From an uncultured Akkermansia sp. (GTDB taxonomy: Bacteria > Verrucomicrobiota > Verrucomicrobiia > Verrucomicrobiales > Akkermansiaceae), in NCBI GenBank assembly GCA_944390825.1, contig CALXRG010000010.1:29595-93594 (forward strand): 64,000 nt of DNA. Direction: 5' to 3'. Shown here piece after piece: positions 1 through 9,068 of the stretch. Numbering within the stretch: position 1 is the stretch's first letter; each line of letters begins with the position of its first letter. Made by a program: the position numbers and the translations under genes. The notes under the pieces are model-generated. The model worked only from the letters and a program-made list of their open reading frames with translations, ran no database searches and had not been told where the DNA came from.

Positions 1-136
1 GCTTCTACCGCTTCAGAAGGATGGCTCCGCTTCTGGGGGAAACGTGCAACAGCCGACCTTCCCTCTATTTTCACAAGCCCGAGTCTCTCCGTGCCGGCGG
101 GTATGCAGAAGCAACGCCTGGACAGAGCACCCCAGC
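1..136. other. Unassigned left edge
   Basis: No gene can be assigned. All three forward frames are open here, so the end of a forward gene entering from the left is possible, but none of the readings resembles a known family. Confidence 0.3.
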
Positions 137-169
137 AAAACGCCGCTGCTTCATTGGGAAGCAGCGGCG
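137..169 (-). terminator. Intrinsic terminator of the aspartate aminotransferase gene
   Basis: An 11-bp perfect stem (141-151 with 159-169, 7-nt loop) is followed on the minus strand by a short T run (137-140). It lies about 85 nt downstream of the stop at 254. Confidence 0.8.
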
Positions 170-253
170 CGAAAAAACGCAATTGTTAACAGTTTACCAT
201 TGTCTGTGCCCCGGTCCTCTGCAGCAGGAAGACAGCTGGCACATTCTGTTTCG

Positions 254-1420
254 TCAGTGAGACTTGCAGAACTCCTCCAAGCGGTCCAGCCCCTCCTTGA
301 GGACATCCAGAGACGTGCAGTAGGAAATGCGGATGGCATGGTCATTGCCGAACGCAATACCGGGAACGGCTGCGACCTTGTAACGTTCCAGCAACTTATT
401 GCAAAGGTTGAGCGAGGTCATCTCCAACTCTGACACATCGATGAAGAAATAGAACGCGCCCTTGGGCTCAACAACCTTGATCTTGGGCATGGCGCAGAGG
501 CGGCTGTAGACGTACTGGCGGCGGAAGTCGTACTCCTCACGCAAATCCGCGATGAAGGACTGATCACCGGTCAGCGCCTCGATCCCGCCGTACTGGGCAA
601 AGGTTGTGGTGTTGGAGGCCGTGTGATCCTGAATGAGGCGGATGTACTTCGCGATCTCTACCGGAGCGGCCGTGTAGCCCAAGCGCCAGCCAGTCATCGC
701 GTACCCCTTCGAGAACCCGTTGACAGTGATGGTGAGATTGTACAACTCAGGGCTGAGCGATGCAATAGAGACATGCTTGAGACCATCGTAGATGAGGTGC
801 TCGTAGATTTCGTCAGCGAGGATGAGGATATCCTCTTCCACCGCGACTTCACCGATGGCGCGCAACTCCTCCTCCGTGTAAACGGCACCGGTCGGGTTGT
901 GAGGAGTAGTGAGCAAAATCATCTTGGTGCGCGGCGTCATGGCATCAGCGAATTGCTCTGCCGTAATCTTCCACCCGGTCTCGGCCGTGGTCTCGACAAA
1001 AACGGGCGTGCCGCCGCAAATCTCGACCATCGAGGGGTAACTCACCCAGTAGGGCGAGGGGATGATAACCTCATCTCCCGCACCGATTGTGGCACGCAGA
1101 GCATTGAACACAGCGGCCTTGGCTCCGCTGGCGACGCAAATCTGATCGATGCTGTACTCGAGGTTATTGTCGCGCTTGAGTTTATCCGCGATAGCCTGGC
1201 GCAGCTGAGGCAGGCCAACAGAGGGGGTATACTTCGTGGCGCCGTTTTCGAGCGCCTTGATGGCAGCCTGCTTGATGTTCTCAGGGGTATCCTTGTCCGG
1301 CTCACCACCGGCGAGACCAAAAACCTGCTCGCCATTGGCCTTCATCTCCTTGGCGCGGTTCGTCACGGCGAGGGTCAAAGAAGGCGAAAGGGCAGACACA
1401 TTCGGTGAGATAAAATCCAT
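254..1420 (-). CDS. Class I aspartate aminotransferase (PLP enzyme)
   Basis: A 388-aa fold-type I aminotransferase, expected to interconvert aspartate/2-oxoglutarate and oxaloacetate/glutamate in the cytosol. Visible family landmarks are HNPTG (Asn175), ADEIYE (Asp203, binding the PLP ring nitrogen), and GFSKGYAMTGWRLGY, in which Lys238 is the Schiff-base lysine and Arg246 contacts the phosphate. The wording of this last motif is typical of subgroup Ib (thermophile/cyanobacterial-type) enzymes rather than E. coli AspC. The start is the ATG at 1420, giving the usual N-terminus MDFISPNVSALSPS; the 41 codons of open frame upstream look non-coding. It diverges from argH and has its own terminator. 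Aspartate made here would feed both argininosuccinate synthesis and the DAP pathway encoded nearby. Substrate range (prephenate or aromatic acids) cannot be fixed from sequence. Confidence 0.93.
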   Translation of the reverse strand: MDFISPNVSALSPSLTLAVTNRAKEMKANGEQVFGLAGGEPDKDTPENIKQAAIKALENGATKYTPSVGLPQLRQAIADKLKRDNNLEYSIDQICVASGAKAAVFNALRATIGAGDEVIIPSPYWVSYPSMVEICGGTPVFVETTAETGWKITAEQFADAMTPRTKMILLTTPHNPTGAVYTEEELRAIGEVAVEEDILILADEIYEHLIYDGLKHVSIASLSPELYNLTITVNGFSKGYAMTGWRLGYTAAPVEIAKYIRLIQDHTASNTTTFAQYGGIEALTGDQSFIADLREEYDFRRQYVYSRLCAMPKIKVVEPKGAFYFFIDVSELEMTSLNLCNKLLERYKVAAVPGIAFGNDHAIRISYCTSLDVLKEGLDRLEEFCKSH

Positions 1421-1614
1421 TGTGAAAATGATTTGGTTGAGTGTTAGTACGGTGACGCAGGAGGCGCACGCCGGGGGGTATGATAAACGCAGTCGGAGAC
1501 TTTGACAAGGAAAATATGTGCCCGAACCAGCGAAAATAGACATGAAACAAGTGAATCCAAAACGGCCAAATCATCAAAGAGCGTCGGATTTTCCAAGCGG
1601 GGCAGGATTCCGGC

Positions 1615-1643
1615 TTGCACGCCGGAGGCAAATAGTGTAAGCT
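1615..1643 (+). promoter_or_regulatory. argH promoter, leaderless type
   Basis: TTGCAC (1615-1620), 17 nt, TAAGCT (1638-1643) preceded by TG. Only 9 nt separate the -10 box from the argH ATG, so the predicted transcript start is within about 3 nt of the start codon. Confidence 0.7.
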
Positions 1644-1652
1644 GCGGGCGCT

Positions 1653-3020
1653 ATGTGGACAGGCAGATTCTCTCAAGCAACGGCCGATTTGGTTCTCCGG
1701 TACGGTGAATCCGTATCATATGACTGGAAATTGTACCGCCATGACATCGCAGGCTCCATCGCTCATGCTCGAGCTCAGCTTCGGGCGGGCATGCTGACAG
1801 AGGAGGAGTTTGAGGCGATCCGGAAGGGGCTGGAAGGTATCCTGGCAGACATCGAAGCCGGTAACTTCACTTGGAGCACAAAACTCGAAGACGTGCACAT
1901 GAACATCGAAAGCGAGCTGACGCGCCGCATAGGCGCCCCTGGAGCGAAACTGCATACCGCCCGCTCCCGCAATGACCAGGTTGCTACCGATACACGCCTC
2001 TACTGCCGCGCCGAAATCGACATCACGCTGGAACTGCTGCGCCAGATGCAGCTGGCACTTGTTCGGAAGGCTGAAGAATACGCCTCCGTCCGCATCCCGG
2101 GCTACACCCATTTGCAGCGGGCGCAGCCTGTCACCGTGGGTCACCATCTGCTAGCCTATGTGGAAATGCTGTCGCGTGATGCAGACCGCCTGACGGACTG
2201 CCGTCGACGGCTCAACATCAGCCCGCTGGGCTCCGGGGCCATCGCCGGCTCGACCATCAACCTGGACCGTGCCGGCATTGCAGCAGAGCTGGGCTTCGAC
2301 GGCGTGACGCAAAACTCCATGGATGCCATCGCCGACCGCGATTACATCCTCGAAACACTCTTCTGTCTGTCGCTGATTGGCACCCATCTCTCACGGCTCA
2401 GCGAAGATCTGGTACTGTGGAGCAGTGCTGAGTTTGGCTACTGCACCCTTTCGGATGCACACACGACCGGCTCCAGCCTGATGCCGCAGAAAAAGAACCC
2501 CGATGTCTGCGAACTCACCCGCGGTAAGAGTGGCCGGCTGTACGGTAACCTTGTCAGCGTCATGGTTGCCGTCAAAGGACTGCCCCTCACCTACAACCGC
2601 GACCTTCAGGAAGATAAGGAGCCTCTGTTTGATTCCTTCGAAACCGTCAGCCTTGCGCTGCGCGTCAACACAGAGATGATAGCAGCCATGCGCATCAACC
2701 CGGACAAATGCGCTGCCGCTGTGTCAGATCCCCTGCTGCTGGCAACAGACCTCGCCGACTATCTTGTACGCCGCGGCGTACCCTTCCGGAAGGCCCATGA
2801 GCTTGTAGGCAAGGCCGTGGCCGAATCCGTCAACACCAAAACACCGCTTCATCAACTTTCACTCGAACAATTCCAAGCGATTTCGCCGGAATACGGTGAG
2901 GATGTCTACAGTGTCTTTGATCTGGACCGGGCCTTTGCCCTGCGCACCAATCCCGGCGCCCCCAATCCTGACAACACCGCGAGCCGCATCAACTTCTGGA
3001 AACAAAAGCTAGGGCAATAA
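1653..3020 (+). CDS. argH: Argininosuccinate lyase
   Basis: A 455-aa member of the fumarase/aspartase superfamily that cleaves argininosuccinate into arginine and fumarate, the last step of arginine synthesis. The three conserved blocks are visible: HTARSRNDQ (about 101-109), TVGHHLLAYVEM (about 161-172) with the general catalytic His, and the signature GSSLMPQKKNPD (273-284) carrying the catalytic serine. Length matches the family. The ATG at 1653 lies 9 nt after a good -10 box, so the message is probably leaderless. argF (22878) and argB (50187) also lie in the window but far away, so the pathway is dispersed. A 406-nt gap with short tandem repeats follows. Confidence 0.97.
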   Translation: MWTGRFSQATADLVLRYGESVSYDWKLYRHDIAGSIAHARAQLRAGMLTEEEFEAIRKGLEGILADIEAGNFTWSTKLEDVHMNIESELTRRIGAPGAKLHTARSRNDQVATDTRLYCRAEIDITLELLRQMQLALVRKAEEYASVRIPGYTHLQRAQPVTVGHHLLAYVEMLSRDADRLTDCRRRLNISPLGSGAIAGSTINLDRAGIAAELGFDGVTQNSMDAIADRDYILETLFCLSLIGTHLSRLSEDLVLWSSAEFGYCTLSDAHTTGSSLMPQKKNPDVCELTRGKSGRLYGNLVSVMVAVKGLPLTYNRDLQEDKEPLFDSFETVSLALRVNTEMIAAMRINPDKCAAAVSDPLLLATDLADYLVRRGVPFRKAHELVGKAVAESVNTKTPLHQLSLEQFQAISPEYGEDVYSVFDLDRAFALRTNPGAPNPDNTASRINFWKQKLGQ

Positions 3021-3138
3021 ACCGCCCGTGCAAAATCTGCTCCCCTGCCCGATCGTACTACGTGTGCTCGGGCACTCATGGCATCGTGCGTTGTTATCTC
3101 TTCCCAGCCGCGGCTTACCCTCGCCCCGCCCTCGTCCC

Positions 3139-3170
3139 GCATAAGGGGATGCTCGCATAAGGGGATGCTC
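3139..3170. repeat. Two perfect copies of a 16-bp repeat
   Basis: The unit gcataaggggatgctc occurs at 3139-3154 and again at 3155-3170, inside the 3021-3426 gap between argH and the convergent pseudokinase gene. Nothing else was recognised in that gap except the repeat at 3225. Confidence 0.9.
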
Positions 3171-3224
3171 AGCTCAAGGCACTTGGTATCAGTTCCATCG
3201 GAGCAACTTCCTCTGTCCCTTCAT

Positions 3225-3272
3225 CAGAGCGCTCGTCAGTGCCACTCTCAGAGCGCACGGCAGTGCCACTCC
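3225..3272. repeat. Two imperfect copies of a 24-bp repeat
   Basis: Copies at 3225-3248 and 3249-3272 share cagagcgc and cagtgccactc and differ at a few positions. They lie in the same intergenic gap; no stable gene product is apparent. Confidence 0.8.
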
Positions 3273-3426
3273 CGCCTGGGAGGGGGGCTCAGCCGGCGCT
3301 CGGGCGACAAAGCATGGCAAACAGAGAGAAGCCGCTGGACGCCATGCAAACTGGAGGCGGAGACTTTCCTCCGCTACTCCGCTCGGCTACGGGTGATCAC
3401 CTCAGGACGCAATTCCGAACGGTAAC

Positions 3427-4182
3427 TCAGGACGTAAAATGGCGGTGCGTATTGTCAGCGATATCGTTTTGATTCTGAGCGAGACGAGCCTCTCTCTCGG
3501 CATCCACGATGTCCATCTGCATACGCACCAGCTCCTCATCCAGCATCATCGTGATAAACACATCCCAGTGTCTCGAATAACACACCCGATTCAATAATTC
3601 ACGCATCTGTCCGGCGCAAGGCGACGTCATATCCAGGAGGGGCATCAACTCCCGGGCAAGGGAAGCCAGCAACTGCTTCGTAGCCCCCTGCGACCGCTTG
3701 CCGGTGCATACCAAATTATCAAAGCGGAAACTGTAATCCATCAGGTACACAGACTCCAATGTCAACGGCCGGGCGTTCAAATCATGAGCCTCCACAAACA
3801 AACACAAGTGGCATAACTGCAAAAACAAGCCGCAGATCGTCACAGCGGGCAACTTACGTCCGCTGGACACCATCACGTCCAGCGGCTCCCCGTTGATTCT
3901 TTCCTTGATCAAATGCCAAGTACCCTCAGCCTCGAACAACTCCAGTGTGCAAGCCACATCCTTAGACAGGATACGCGATTGCAAGTGCGCCGTCTCAAGG
4001 AAATCCTGCACCCTGTCAGAATCCTTCATGGCCTCTGGACGGAGCGTCTCCACCAGGACTTCCCGCCGCATGTCCTTCTGCATACCGGCAAAAGTGACCG
4101 TATCTCGGGTTTCCCGGAGGATGGAAGACAAAATGTACTGGTCGCCCAGCATCATCGGCAGCGCATACAGGTTCAAGCTCAT
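3427..4182 (-). CDS. Protein-kinase-fold pseudokinase (no catalytic residues)
   Basis: A 251-aa protein with no signal peptide. Its layout follows a bacterial Ser/Thr kinase: a YILSSILRETRDTVTFAG segment (about 16-33) where the first strands would be, VLVETLRPE (42-50) where VAVKVLRP is expected, a helix-C-like FLETAHLQSRIL (61-72, with Glu63), LIKERINGEPLD as strand 5 and hinge, then VEAHDLNARPLTLESVYL (130-147) in place of the catalytic loop. The strand-3 Lys is Glu45, HRDLKPEN is replaced by ARPLTLES, and no DFG is seen, so phosphotransfer is not expected. The fold assignment is my reading and needs structure prediction. TTGACC (4207-4212) lies 30 nt upstream of the start, suggesting a near-leaderless promoter with a weak -10. 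It could be a scaffold or a protein-binding regulator. Confidence 0.6.
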   Translation of the reverse strand: MSLNLYALPMMLGDQYILSSILRETRDTVTFAGMQKDMRREVLVETLRPEAMKDSDRVQDFLETAHLQSRILSKDVACTLELFEAEGTWHLIKERINGEPLDVMVSSGRKLPAVTICGLFLQLCHLCLFVEAHDLNARPLTLESVYLMDYSFRFDNLVCTGKRSQGATKQLLASLARELMPLLDMTSPCAGQMRELLNRVCYSRHWDVFITMMLDEELVRMQMDIVDAEREARLAQNQNDIADNTHRHFTS

Positions 4183-4226
4183 AGCAATCAGTCATTCAGA
4201 ACAATGGACATCCGGTCAACCGCGTA

Positions 4227-5732
4227 TCAGAAGCAGGAAGACGCAGGCTCATGAGTCGGGACAGGTGAAGGGTGTCCCTGAGGAGCCTCTCCGTGTGACA
4301 AGCAAAGGACGGGCAATCCCTCCACAGCCCGGCTCCAAATCTCAGCCGGCAAGTACACCCTCACCGTATCGCTTACAGCATCGGCTGCCTTCTCCACGCG
4401 CACAGCCACATTCTCCTGCCCCAGGACAGCAACCCGGCGACCTTCCACCACACGGGCAGGCAACTCCAGCTCAACTTCCCGCACCTGATGCTGATGCACC
4501 GGAGGCGCGAAAAGCACGATCTCTCCTCCTTGCCCCTGAGCAATCCACCATCCCTCCGGCACCGCGATACCCCGCAGCGGCATACTACCATAAATTGCGG
4601 CGCCATTCACCTTCATCCAAGCGCCGATCCGGCGCAACACCTCCGCCTGAGCCGACGGCACATGGCCATCACCCATCGGCCCGATATTCAGCAGCAGATT
4701 CCCCCCCTTTGCTGTGCATTCCTGCAGCTGCCGAATGATCACGGCTGGGCTTTTGAGCTTGGTGTCAAAGCGATTGAATCCCCATTTATCACCGATCGTC
4801 ATGCAAGCCTCCCAATCCATTCCGGGATAACCCGCCTCAGGAATCCGTTTTTCGGGCGTCGTGTAATCACCGCAGCGCAAGTCGAGCTCCACCGTATCGC
4901 GAGTCGCATCGAACCCGGAAAACGCGTACAAACGATTGTTCATGATTATGCCCGGTTGCATCTGGCGGCACATCTCAATAAGCCCCGGAGCCTTCCAGGC
5001 TCGCTCGCCCTCCGCAGCCCCCTGCGAATAATCCCACCACAGGATCGACACCGGGCCGTAACTGCCCAGCAACTCCTTTACCTGAGCGTGCAGGTAGCGC
5101 ACATACGACTCCTGATTCCTGGGAATACCACGCTGGCGCAGCAACTCCCGCTGTCCCGCGGGATAACAGAGATCGGGACAGATCGAATCATCATAATCAG
5201 GATGATGCCAATCGATGACACTGTGGTAAAACCCCACCCTCAACCCGTGGCGGCGGCAGGCTTCCACATACTCCCTCACCAGATCTCTGCCCACCAGCTT
5301 TGGCGCACAAAAATCACTCTGCTGTGTATCAAACAGAGCGAAACCATCGTGGTGTTTCGTTGTCAGCACCATATAGCGGCAACCAGCCTCACGCGCCAGC
5401 GAAGCCCACTCCTCCGTACACCCTTCAGCCGGAGCAAAATACCGTGCAGCCTCCCTGGCATATGTCTCCGTATCCAAATCAAGATTGCGCTGAATCCACT
5501 CCGCACCACCAGGCACGCCCCGGAAGAGGCCTCCCAACCCTGAGTAAAGCCCATAGTGGACAAATAATCCAAACTTCGCATCACGCCACCACTTCATGCG
5601 CTCATTCCTCTGCTCGTATGACTCGCATACTGCAGCATGATTCTCATCTCCTGCCGCCGGCAGAGACTGTGAAGACGCACGGACGGGCAGCACAGAGGCT
5701 GCACACACAAGAAGCAAGGTTACCCATCTCAT
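4227..5732 (-). CDS. Secreted alpha-L-fucosidase, GH29
   Basis: A 501-aa retaining fucosidase expected to release L-fucose from host or dietary glycans outside the cytoplasm. It has a signal peptide (MRWVTLLLVCAASVLPVRA), then GH29 landmarks: WWRDAKFGLFVHYGLYS (about 48-64), VLTTKHHDGFALFD (about 122-135), WHHPDY, and SILWWDYSQ, where Asp234 matches the family nucleophile. The start is set by the promoter: TTGACC-17-TAAGAT ends 7 nt before the ATG at 5732; the ATG at 5741 overlaps the -10 box and is unlikely. The C-terminal part (about 400-500) looks like a small beta domain. Nearby genes give no operon partner; a GH110 galactosidase at 37514 is a likely functional companion in mucin or blood-group glycan removal. 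Confidence 0.93.
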   Translation of the reverse strand: MRWVTLLLVCAASVLPVRASSQSLPAAGDENHAAVCESYEQRNERMKWWRDAKFGLFVHYGLYSGLGGLFRGVPGGAEWIQRNLDLDTETYAREAARYFAPAEGCTEEWASLAREAGCRYMVLTTKHHDGFALFDTQQSDFCAPKLVGRDLVREYVEACRRHGLRVGFYHSVIDWHHPDYDDSICPDLCYPAGQRELLRQRGIPRNQESYVRYLHAQVKELLGSYGPVSILWWDYSQGAAEGERAWKAPGLIEMCRQMQPGIIMNNRLYAFSGFDATRDTVELDLRCGDYTTPEKRIPEAGYPGMDWEACMTIGDKWGFNRFDTKLKSPAVIIRQLQECTAKGGNLLLNIGPMGDGHVPSAQAEVLRRIGAWMKVNGAAIYGSMPLRGIAVPEGWWIAQGQGGEIVLFAPPVHQHQVREVELELPARVVEGRRVAVLGQENVAVRVEKAADAVSDTVRVYLPAEIWSRAVEGLPVLCLSHGEAPQGHPSPVPTHEPASSCF

Positions 5733-5739
5733 CCCGTTC

Positions 5740-5768
5740 ATCTTAGCAAACCCGGCAGCGCCGGTCAA
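5740..5768 (-). promoter_or_regulatory. Fucosidase promoter, leaderless type
   Basis: On the minus strand: TTGACC (5768-5763), 17 nt, TAAGAT (5745-5740) with TG one base upstream. The -10 box ends 7 nt before the ATG at 5732, so that ATG is near +1. Confidence 0.7.
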
Positions 5769-6064
5769 ACACAATACGAACCGGACATCCACCTTTTGGG
5801 TACCCCTGCATTGCGCCGGCACAAAACACCCCGATGGAGCTCTCGGGAGAGAAAAGGCACGCCCCTCACCTTCTGTTCTCCCCGTATGCATCTGATGCGC
5901 GAGAAGCGAGCGCATTGTGACCAATATGAGCTTGACTCTGACCGACACGAAGTGCAGAATATCCGCGGTCCCGGGCTTACGTCCGGAACAACAGTACCGC
6001 AGCGGCTTCAACAACCGCTTCCGGGATTCCTGTTCGCTTGCTTACTCTTTTCCTTACTCACTGT

Positions 6065-7630
6065 ATGACGAAGCAAAAATCCCCTTTGGGTACGATCTGC
6101 GCCAAAAACGACATCATCATCGGGCTTTGCTATCTGGCTGCCTACTTTTTGGTTTATGGGTACATCATCTTGCGTTTTGGTCTAAATCAGGATGAAATTC
6201 TTGATTTTCGGGGAGAAGCCTCCGATTCCTACCTCGCAGCGGGGAGGTGGGGTATCGTGCTGTACAAGGACTTCTTCGTCAGCGGATGCTCGCCATACAT
6301 CGCAGGTATCGTCTCCGGCATTTACCTGGCCATCGCATTCGTCGTACAGACGCGGCTCCTCCGGTTGAAGTCACTGGGGTCTCTCATCTTCTTTGGAGCA
6401 GTCAGCATCAGCGCCCCTCAGTATGCATCGATGCTGGTCTACAGCATTCAGATAGACGCTGTTGCGTTTGGTCTCCTGCTGAGTACGGTCTCAGTCGCGA
6501 TGCTCAGCAGTGCGCCCCGATTCTCTTGGAAGGAATGGGGGCTCGCTTCTGTTTTACTGGCATTGGCTCTCGGTATGTACCAGACCATTCTTGCATACTT
6601 TGCCGTGCTGTACCTTGCAGTTTACCTTGAAAAGAAGGAAGAAGGGAAACAACCGCACGCACGGGATCTCGCATGGCACCTGCTGTCCGTCGCAGTCACA
6701 GCGGTTGTCATCTGGAAGGGCATCGTGTTGCTGACGCAAATGCCGGGTGTCATTGACGGGCCCACACTCCGTACCATGGAGGACTACCAGCAAAGTCTCG
6801 TCGCCTCGTGGAAGTCTTTCCCCGATTTTTCGCCCATGGAACAGCTGCGCTTCATGGGGTTTGTTGGGAAGCAGTTCCTCTCGTGCTGTCTCGGTCTCTT
6901 TTACCCCTCCGGCTGGATGGTGTCCATCGTGCTGGTGCCCATTGGGATGCTCCTGGTCAGGTATTTCCGGACACGACGAGGAATCAGTGATTTCCTGTTA
7001 AGGTCAGCCATTGTACTTCTCATCTGGGGATTACCTCACCTGTACATTATCTACATGGTAAACTTCCAGGGGGGACGCCTTGCCCCGGCTGAGCCCCTTG
7101 CCTGCGCCTGCCTGTGGGGACTCGCCTTGCGACCGATGAACTTAGGATACAGGGGTATCCGGGTTATCTGCCTAGCAGCCCTCCTACTGCTCATTAAGTC
7201 GGGCTACAACGCATCCGCCGCAGCTTGGCAGGAGAGAATCGAATATGAACAGCAATCGGGAGAATTGCGCGCACTCTACAATGAAGCCAGAGCCGCAGCC
7301 AAAGAACACGGGCTCACCTTCGGCTCCTACGAGGTTGTGGTCGTCAGCAGGGCAGAGATCCACCCAACCCAGGCCAAGGCGCACTGGACGTCCCGCTTTA
7401 TGGTCATCCACTGGTTTGCCCGCTACCTGAATCTTCCCAACATGCGAGGCCTCTACCAGGGAGAACTGACCTCAGAATTGGCGCATGAGCTTGCCCAAGT
7501 GGCCCCCTGGCCGGCAACAGACTGCTGCTACATCCGGGGAAACAGAGTCTACATCGTGACGGATCGCCCAACTGCACAGCAACAGAAACTTCCGTACTCG
7601 TACCCCATCGTCCCATACACGCAGCAATAG
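6065..7630 (+). CDS. Polytopic membrane protein, GtrII-like glucosyltransferase
   Basis: A 521-aa protein with about ten hydrophobic helices. The N-terminal part reads FGLNQDEILDF (38-48) and AAGRWG (58-63), the kind of periplasmic acidic NQDE loop followed by GRW seen in the Glucos_trans_II (GtrII, serotype-converting glucosyltransferase) family; these enzymes move glucose from a polyprenyl carrier to surface polysaccharide. The C-terminal 110 residues are soluble and probably periplasmic. The ATG at 6065 was preferred to a TTG 27 nt upstream; no ribosome site or clear promoter is visible. It stands alone, divergent from the fucosidase, with no glycosyltransferase bactoprenol partners nearby, so the acceptor is unknown. 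Confidence 0.65.
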   Translation: MTKQKSPLGTICAKNDIIIGLCYLAAYFLVYGYIILRFGLNQDEILDFRGEASDSYLAAGRWGIVLYKDFFVSGCSPYIAGIVSGIYLAIAFVVQTRLLRLKSLGSLIFFGAVSISAPQYASMLVYSIQIDAVAFGLLLSTVSVAMLSSAPRFSWKEWGLASVLLALALGMYQTILAYFAVLYLAVYLEKKEEGKQPHARDLAWHLLSVAVTAVVIWKGIVLLTQMPGVIDGPTLRTMEDYQQSLVASWKSFPDFSPMEQLRFMGFVGKQFLSCCLGLFYPSGWMVSIVLVPIGMLLVRYFRTRRGISDFLLRSAIVLLIWGLPHLYIIYMVNFQGGRLAPAEPLACACLWGLALRPMNLGYRGIRVICLAALLLLIKSGYNASAAAWQERIEYEQQSGELRALYNEARAAAKEHGLTFGSYEVVVVSRAEIHPTQAKAHWTSRFMVIHWFARYLNLPNMRGLYQGELTSELAHELAQVAPWPATDCCYIRGNRVYIVTDRPTAQQQKLPYSYPIVPYTQQ

Positions 7631-7897
7631 GGGCCCCCCGGACAAACGGGTAAGGCCGACAAAGGGAAAAAAGCGGAAAATAAGACGCGGCCAACCTGCG
7701 TGCCCAGCACCCATAGTCGCTGCGGGCCTTTTTGATATGCTGCGGGCCTTCCTTGCGGGAAGGAGGGGAAACGCCTTACCGCGAAAGACAAGAAAGCGGA
7801 CGATTCGATTTTGGGCCATCCTAGGCAAGGGGTGGAAATACGGGAAAAAAACTGACTGTCTCGAACCGCTCCGGATGTTCCTTTCCTCCCCCAATGA
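7631..7897. other. Intergenic gap
   Basis: Convergent intergenic sequence. A 12-bp direct repeat gctgcgggcctt occurs twice around 7717-7750, the first copy followed by a T run, which may help terminate the upstream gene. No coding region was supported. Confidence 0.5.
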
Positions 7898-7935
7898 GAC
7901 AGAAACACGGAGGCGGGATATCTCCTGCCTCCGTG
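7898..7935 (-). terminator. Intrinsic terminator of the envelope coiled-coil pair
   Basis: A 9-bp perfect stem (7906-7914 with 7927-7935) is followed on the minus strand by tttctgtct. It lies 24 nt after the stop at 7959. Confidence 0.75.
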
Positions 7936-7958
7936 ACGATAAAGGATGCCGGACTGGA

Positions 7959-9068
7959 TTATAAGGGAAGAGCTCCTTCGGGAGCCTGCCAAATCTCATC
8001 GGGGACAGGCATCGTATCGGTAGACGGGGCGGGAGGCGTTTTGGCAGCCGCCTCAGTGTCAACCACAGGAGAGCCTCCGCCGATCTCATAGCGCTCGCCG
8101 TTGATGATGATTACCCCTCTTGATTTTCGCGTCTTGCCGGTTGATTTGCCTTTGCCTGAAGCCGGTTTGGGGTTGGTTTGAGATTGAGCTGTGACAGGGG
8201 TACCATCGGCTTTGGAAAAGTCGCTCATATCTACCAGATCTACCAGCCCGAACGCATAGAGGAAAATCTGCGGGAGGTTGTCACGCACCAGTTCATTGAG
8301 CGGGTAGGAGACTTGACCCTCGGGAGAACGCAGGACGATGCGCTTGCCCCGGGCGTTGTTTTCAATGCGGTAGATGGTCGCGTTGTTGAATCTCTTGCCG
8401 GTGGTAGTGGCGACATCACCAAGAGGCAGCCCGGGCAGCAGGCTTAAGGCGACAGCGCGGGCTTCTTTGTCGGCTTGGCGGATTTCGTGTTGCACGCCTA
8501 AAGCCTGGGTTTTGAGTTCTGCAATGCGGTTTTCACCCTGTTTGAACTGCTCCTCGAGGGAAGCAAGTTTGGCATCGAGTGCAGCGAGCTTCTCGCGCAT
8601 GGCCAGCTGGACCTCGGCGTGGTGGGATTGGCTGATGAGTTCATCATATCGCTGGCTCAGCTGGTCATTCTCCTCCAAAGCGAGCTCCATGGGAGTGGGC
8701 ACGCGGAATTTGGGGAGCTCCCGGTGCAGGTAGTAGGCCGAATAACCGAGGACGGCCAGGAGGATCAACACCAGCAGCGTGTCAAAAATTACGGAGCCGA
8801 CGGTCGTGCGGCGTCTTCCGGGCTGGGTGGGCTTGCCAGCAGGGACCGCCTCTGAGGTCTCGCTTTTGTGAAGCCCTTCGGCCTGTTCCTGATTGGCAGG
8901 GGCGCTGGAAGCAGCTTGGCCCGCGGCGCCGGGGGCCGCGGCAACGGACGCTTGGGAGCCGGCAGCCATCGCGGGCTCCTTTCCGACTGATTGCCCTGCT
9001 TGGCCAGAGGCTGCCGCCCGGGGCTGCTGCCCGGCTTCCTGGGGAGTGGGGGATGATTCGTTGCTCAT
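7959..9068 (-). CDS. Membrane-anchored coiled-coil protein of unknown function
   Basis: A 369-aa protein not assigned to a family. Residues 1-85 are Ala/Gln/Gly-rich and low in complexity; RRRTTVGSVIFDTLLVLILLAVLGYSAYYL (about 85-114) supplies a stop-transfer sequence and one membrane helix; about 130-205 is a Glu/Lys/Gln-rich coiled coil; 205-285 is a compact domain; the tail is Lys/Ser/Pro-rich and ends with a second short segment around RGVIIINGERYEIGG. The predicted topology is cytoplasmic N-terminus and periplasmic coiled coil. It overlaps the upstream lipoprotein gene by ATGA (9065-9068), so the two are translationally coupled and likely act together in the envelope. The function is unknown. 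Confidence 0.8.
   Translation of the reverse strand: MSNESSPTPQEAGQQPRAAASGQAGQSVGKEPAMAAGSQASVAAAPGAAGQAASSAPANQEQAEGLHKSETSEAVPAGKPTQPGRRRTTVGSVIFDTLLVLILLAVLGYSAYYLHRELPKFRVPTPMELALEENDQLSQRYDELISQSHHAEVQLAMREKLAALDAKLASLEEQFKQGENRIAELKTQALGVQHEIRQADKEARAVALSLLPGLPLGDVATTTGKRFNNATIYRIENNARGKRIVLRSPEGQVSYPLNELVRDNLPQIFLYAFGLVDLVDMSDFSKADGTPVTAQSQTNPKPASGKGKSTGKTRKSRGVIIINGERYEIGGGSPVVDTEAAAKTPPAPSTDTMPVPDEIWQAPEGALPL

Noticed and set aside
5742..6014. Longer fucosidase start
   Set aside because: The extra N-terminal residues cross the promoter and would bury the signal peptide.
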